Part shown: positions 5,639 to 8,284 of the stretch, piece after piece
Layout: each line of letters begins with the position of its first letter
Position numbering within the stretch: the first letter of the stretch is position 1
Assembly: GCA_030627155.1 (NCBI GenBank)
Contig: DAOUSP010000045.1
Span: forward strand, 1-8,284
DNA: 8,284 bases
Reading direction: 5' to 3'
Origin: Candidatus Aminicenantota bacterium
Lineage (GTDB): Bacteria > Acidobacteriota > Aminicenantia > Aminicenantales > Aminicenantaceae
Position numbers and translations under genes: made by a program
The notes under the pieces: generated by a model
Told to the model about the DNA's origin: nothing
The model's input: only the letters and a program-made list of their open reading frames with translations
Database searches by the model: none

Positions 5639-5749
5639 CTATTGCTTTCCTTTTATCCCCATGTTTTCTATAAGCGCAGAATATTTTCCACCAACCGCTA
5701 CCTGAGCACTCTCTACAACAATGACTGGCAGAGAGAAAAAAGGATTCCT
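5639..5749 (-). pseudogene. Orphan C-terminal fragment of a DUF1464-like gene
   Basis: A minus-strand frame bounded by a TAA (5750-5752) and the stop TAG (5639-5641) reads LPVIVVESAQVAVGGKYSA and then LIENMGIKGKQ. The second half is the same peptide as in the intact DUF1464 gene. ESAQVAV can be aligned, with a deletion, to the EAACGAY region just before it. No start codon or RBS serves it. It is best seen as a decayed DUF1464 tail whose last codons (IKGKQ) differ from those of the intact gene (INCCF) and of copy 1 (IK). Confidence 0.45.
5658..5692 (-). repeat. DUF1464 3'-end repeat, copy 2 (middle)
   Basis: The 35-base core from CCCATGTTTTC to TTTTCCACC is identical to copy 1. With copy 3 the match extends left to TTTATC (5652), giving 41 bases with one mismatch. 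To the right it diverges one base after CCACC, earlier than copies 1 and 3 do. All three copies are in the same orientation. Spacings are 1658 bp from copy 1 and 942 bp to copy 3. Confidence 0.85.
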
Positions 5750-5751
5750 TT
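5736..5751 (-). terminator. Weak terminator-like hairpin after the metal-binding gene
   Basis: On the minus strand AAAGG-AAT-CCTTT is followed directly by three more T residues, 15 bases beyond the stop codon. The stem is only five pairs with two G-C pairs, so efficiency would be low. Position and strand fit the end of the metal-binding protein's transcript. Confidence 0.3.
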
Positions 5752-5766
5752 AATGGTTTTTAGCTG

Positions 5767-6414
5767 TTACTTTTTGGCTTCCTCTTTTTTGACTTCTTTC
5801 TCGCAGCTTTTTGCTTTCTGCTCACACATGATTTTCATCTTGACTGCCATTCCCTGAAGTTTCTTTACGATTTCTGCGTCCTTAGAGGTTATTTTAACCG
5901 TCACTCCATCATCTATATTCTCAACTTTCATTTCAACATCCTTGGATCCCATTAAGTCCATCATCGGGAAGCATTCTCCCTTGACCTCTTTCTTTATTAT
6001 TTTATAGATATAAACATCTTCCTTCACATCTTTCTTTGTCTTGTAGATATGAACAGGCATATGCTCTTTATCTACCATCTTCTTCTTTAACTCCATGTCG
6101 CATTTGGGACATTTACCGGGTTTATCCGCCTTCACTTCAGGGTGCATAGGACAGGTATAGATAACCTTCATCTCAGCTTTCTCGTGGGAGAACTTTTCCA
6201 GTTTCTTCATGAACTCCTCTTTGCACTTTTCACAGCAAAAATAATACATCTTCCCTTTGTAGTCGTAAGTAACGGTCGCTTCAGATTTTTTCATTTCCTT
6301 ACTGCACATAGGACAAACAACTGTGTCTTTTTCTTGCTGTTGAGCAATTCCAGCTAAAACAAAGACAAAGGAAAAAACCAAAAATGTAGTTAAAATTTTT
6401 GAATGTTTAGCCAT
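5767..6414 (-). CDS. Exported YHS/TRASH plus heavy-metal-binding domain protein
   Basis: This 215-residue protein is predicted to be exported. Residues 1-24 form a Sec signal peptide (KHSK, a hydrophobic core, then LAGIA before QQQ) with no lipobox cysteine. A YHS/TRASH-like metal domain follows, with Cys34-x2-Cys37 and Cys60-Cys61-x2-Cys64. Next comes a heavy-metal-binding domain of the type found at the N-terminus of copper-exporting ATPases and CusB-like proteins: YTCPMHPEV (86-94) and PGKCPKCDMEL (99-109). The C-terminal 100 residues are Lys-rich, with lone cysteines at 148, 197 and 204, and match no family I recognise. Likely ligands are copper, zinc or similar soft metals; which one is not shown. 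AAGGAGG lies six to seven bases before the ATG. It is flanked by repeat copies 2 and 3 and is transcribed alone. Confidence 0.75.
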   Translation of the reverse strand: MAKHSKILTTFLVFSFVFVLAGIAQQQEKDTVVCPMCSKEMKKSEATVTYDYKGKMYYFCCEKCKEEFMKKLEKFSHEKAEMKVIYTCPMHPEVKADKPGKCPKCDMELKKKMVDKEHMPVHIYKTKKDVKEDVYIYKIIKKEVKGECFPMMDLMGSKDVEMKVENIDDGVTVKITSKDAEIVKKLQGMAVKMKIMCEQKAKSCEKEVKKEEAKK

Positions 6415-6580
6415 TCGAACCTCCTTAATACTAGTATTTTATATTTTTATTTATTTTATAGCAATTATCAATTAAAAAATAGATAATTTTTCTCATTTTT
6501 CCTCTTTCCCATATTAATTTGTAAACTTATCCATCCTATCTGTGATTTCTGGTTCTAACTTGGTTAAAGTGCCTATTTTA

Positions 6581-7576
6581 TCAAAAACAACAGTTTATCC
6601 CCATGTTTTCTATAAGGGCAGAATATTTTCCACCGAACAATCCCTCTCCAATGATATAGGCCCCGCAAGCAGCCTCTTTTGCGATCCTTGAGAGCTTCTT
6701 CACTTTTACAACTGAAGCATATTTACTTAACCTATCTATTAGTTCATTCCTTATAAAATTATAATTTGTTAATCTCCCAGAAATAATAATTTCTCTTGGT
6801 TGGCGAAGAGAAACTAACATTGAGACGACATCCTTTTCTATGCTTTCACCCAAAAGGGTAATAGCTTCTTTATATTCTATTAAATCCTTTGGTTCGATCT
6901 CCTCCCCCACAAAATCTTTTACTCCACCTTTAAAAACGATTTCTTGAGTTAATGGTGGCTTCAATCTGATTGCAATCTCTGCATCCATTCCCCCACCTGA
7001 AAGAAATCCTAAGCTTCCATTTGTTCCACCTGTTCCGTCAACAATTTTTCCATCCTCAACTACCATCACCGCAGTAAATCCATATCCTGCTTCTACATAG
7101 ATAAAGGATGTTTTATTAAAAGGAATATTGAAGCGCTCCGATTGATCTTTTATGCCCAAAGCTACACAGCATACTTTATCTGCAGTCCCCATATCAAACT
7201 TATTCCATTTTCTATAAGATGGAACAGTTTGAAGATGGATAACACCTGGGGTGAAGTAAACAGGCATCTCTTTTTGCTTCATTTTTAAAAGCACTTTTTT
7301 TATTCCTTCATTCACAGGTACTTGCGTGTCTAAAGGTATCATCTTTCCAATATCTTCTTCTGTTATGTCCTTTATGCTTTTTAAAGGTATTCCATATCCT
7401 GATGGGCCAACAACGATATCTAATGGCATAAAATTTTCAAGCCTTTTGAGGATATCAGATGGGTTTTTAAATATATCCTCTGATTTTATGGATTCGTCTG
7501 CAATGAATCTTTGGTTATCCTCCATTCCAAAAAGATCAAAGCTGTATGTTCCAGGGTCAATGCCTACAATTCTCAT
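6581..7576 (-). CDS. DUF1464 family protein, predicted butyrate kinase-like ASKHA ATPase
   Basis: This 331-residue protein belongs to a family annotated as predicted butyrate kinase and common in archaea. ASKHA-fold signatures are visible: phosphate-1 loop GIDPGTYSFDLFG (5-17), a phosphate-2-like segment VEAGYGFTAVMVV (161-173), the glycine-rich GTGGTNGSLG and SGGGMD (181-197), and an adenosine-type motif IIISGRL (263-269). Substrate and reaction are not established. The ATG overlaps the TGA of the upstream radical SAM gene (ATGA), with AAGGAGG eight bases before it, so the two are one translational unit. Residues 312-326 (GLFGGKYSALIENMG) are encoded by the sequence repeated at 4000 and 5658. 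The tail after that, INCCF, lacks the further conserved residues (roughly G-T-x-L-D) I would expect in this family, so the 3' end seems altered. Confidence 0.78.
   Translation of the reverse strand: MRIVGIDPGTYSFDLFGMEDNQRFIADESIKSEDIFKNPSDILKRLENFMPLDIVVGPSGYGIPLKSIKDITEEDIGKMIPLDTQVPVNEGIKKVLLKMKQKEMPVYFTPGVIHLQTVPSYRKWNKFDMGTADKVCCVALGIKDQSERFNIPFNKTSFIYVEAGYGFTAVMVVEDGKIVDGTGGTNGSLGFLSGGGMDAEIAIRLKPPLTQEIVFKGGVKDFVGEEIEPKDLIEYKEAITLLGESIEKDVVSMLVSLRQPREIIISGRLTNYNFIRNELIDRLSKYASVVKVKKLSRIAKEAACGAYIIGEGLFGGKYSALIENMGINCCF
6600..6642 (-). repeat. DUF1464 3'-end repeat, copy 3 (within the intact gene)
   Basis: This copy lies in the last part of the DUF1464 reading frame, 17 bases from its stop codon. 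It differs from copies 1 and 2 at one position (G6617 instead of C), a synonymous change in the Ala320 codon (GCC against GCG). Because the repeated peptide is part of an otherwise complete protein here, this copy is taken as the source and the other two as derivatives. Confidence 0.85.
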
Positions 7577-8284
7577 TGCTTTATCCTCCTTAGCGGACAG
7601 GATGGATCTGATGCTGTCCAGCTTTCAGTCAGGCCAAATGTTCTTGACCTGCAGCCTCCGCATTCATATAGATACTTACATTCCTTGCAAGGGCCTTCTC
7701 TTGTTGAGAAGTCCTTGAGATTTTTAATAAATTCTGATTTTTGCATATTTTCCCATATTTCATATAGTCCTTTTTCATTTACATTACCTATTACGACAGA
7801 GGCAAATGTGCATGGTTTTACATCCCCGTTTGTTTCAATAAACATGTAATCACCAAAGATGCAATGAGAAACATCAGGAACTATAATGCCATTATCAGGA
7901 TTTGATGAATAATCAATGTCAATGTTATGCTCCTTCAAAAATGGTTTAAAGAATGGTTCATCAACATATACATCCATCCTGTATTCCCTTTGACATTTAA
8001 TAATAGAAAAGAAAATTTTTTCGTACTCTTCTTCATTCAAAGCATATTTTTTATAATCCATACAGGGTTTCAAACCCAGAAATGTAATCTTTTTATATCC
8101 TATTTCTTGTGCAAACTTAAATAATTTACCAATTTGCTCGTAGTTATGTTTACCTATTGTTACAGGACAGGAATCAAGGATGTTATATTCCTTTGCAATT
8201 GCTACGGCTCCTGTTAACTTCTCAAAGCTTGCTCCCTTTCTGATTTTTTCATAACTTTTTTTATCTGCTCCATCCATGCTTATC
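7573..8284 (-). CDS. Radical SAM/SPASM domain protein, N-terminus beyond the window
   Basis: The frame is still open at the right edge, and the first Met in the window is internal: it reads I-S-MDGADKKSYEKIRKG, the beta-strand and loop normally written S-x-DG in radical SAM barrels. The CxxxCxxC cluster therefore lies outside. The C-terminal SPASM region is complete: CIFGD...GDVKPC, then CKECKYLYECGGCRSR (Cx2Cx5Cx2C) and a final DPSCPL, ligands for auxiliary 4Fe-4S clusters. The CGGCR and DP-CP pattern resembles the NirJ/AhbC/AhbD haem enzymes and related peptide maturases. The substrate cannot be named from this. Its stop codon overlaps the DUF1464 start, so both products should be made together. 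Confidence 0.85.
   Translation of the reverse strand, partial: ISMDGADKKSYEKIRKGASFEKLTGAVAIAKEYNILDSCPVTIGKHNYEQIGKLFKFAQEIGYKKITFLGLKPCMDYKKYALNEEEYEKIFFSIIKCQREYRMDVYVDEPFFKPFLKEHNIDIDYSSNPDNGIIVPDVSHCIFGDYMFIETNGDVKPCTFASVVIGNVNEKGLYEIWENMQKSEFIKNLKDFSTREGPCKECKYLYECGGCRSRTFGLTESWTASDPSCPLRRIKQ

Noticed and set aside
5642..5857. Plus-strand ORF of 71 codons spanning the middle repeat
   Set aside because: It overlaps the 3' end of the metal-binding gene on the other strand, lacks an RBS and shows no protein character.
4000..6642. CRISPR array based on the three repeats
   Set aside because: The intervals of 1658 and 942 bp hold genes, and the repeat is part of a coding sequence. Spacers of 30-40 bp are absent.
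7326..7849. Plus-strand ORFs of 130 and 112 codons
   Set aside because: They are antisense to the radical SAM and DUF1464 genes, which have clear motifs and RBSs. Their translations show no family features.

Overview
The window reads as an accessory, defence-rich part of the genome of an uncultivated and probably anaerobic bacterium. Strong AAGGAGG-type ribosome binding sites, a Sec signal peptide and a sigma70-like promoter point to Bacteria. One gene belongs to DUF1464, a family I know mostly from archaea with some candidate-phylum bacteria, so the phylum is left open. The left third is the most AT-rich and looks acquired.

Layout. (1) Positions 1-206: a very short ORF with its own RBS, then two related perfect palindromes. 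(2) Positions 207-1783: a two-gene type II restriction-modification operon, an m4C-type DNA methyltransferase overlapping an MvaI/BcnI-type endonuclease. (3) Positions 1784-2359: no convincing gene; an attC-like palindromic block that also makes a doubtful 79-codon ORF, a hairpin, and a 32-bp tandem repeat. (4) Positions 2360-3823, minus strand: a large SEC-C zinc-motif protein, preceded by the C-terminal remnant of another gene. (5) Positions 4158-5590: an AbiE type IV toxin-antitoxin pair with the toxin gene first. (6) Positions 5767-6414, minus strand: a secreted cysteine-rich metal-binding protein (YHS/TRASH plus heavy-metal-binding domain). (7) Positions 6581-8284, minus strand: a translationally coupled pair, a radical SAM/SPASM protein (its start lies beyond the right edge) followed by a DUF1464 ASKHA-fold predicted kinase.

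The most notable structure is a 35-43 bp sequence present three times in the same orientation, at 4000-4042, 5658-5692 and 6600-6642. The right-hand copy is the last part of the DUF1464 coding sequence (residues GLFGGKYSALIENMG). The other two are orphan copies that still encode the same residues and an in-frame stop. They bracket the AbiE pair and the metal-binding gene as two separate modules, and the left copy abuts a truncated gene. This is what repeated insertion at the 3' end of a target gene would leave, or else serial duplication and decay of that gene. No recombinase is visible in the window.

Functionally, the restriction-modification and AbiE modules are anti-phage or addiction cargo. 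The radical SAM-DUF1464 pair looks like a resident metabolic operon whose 3' end acts as the landing site.
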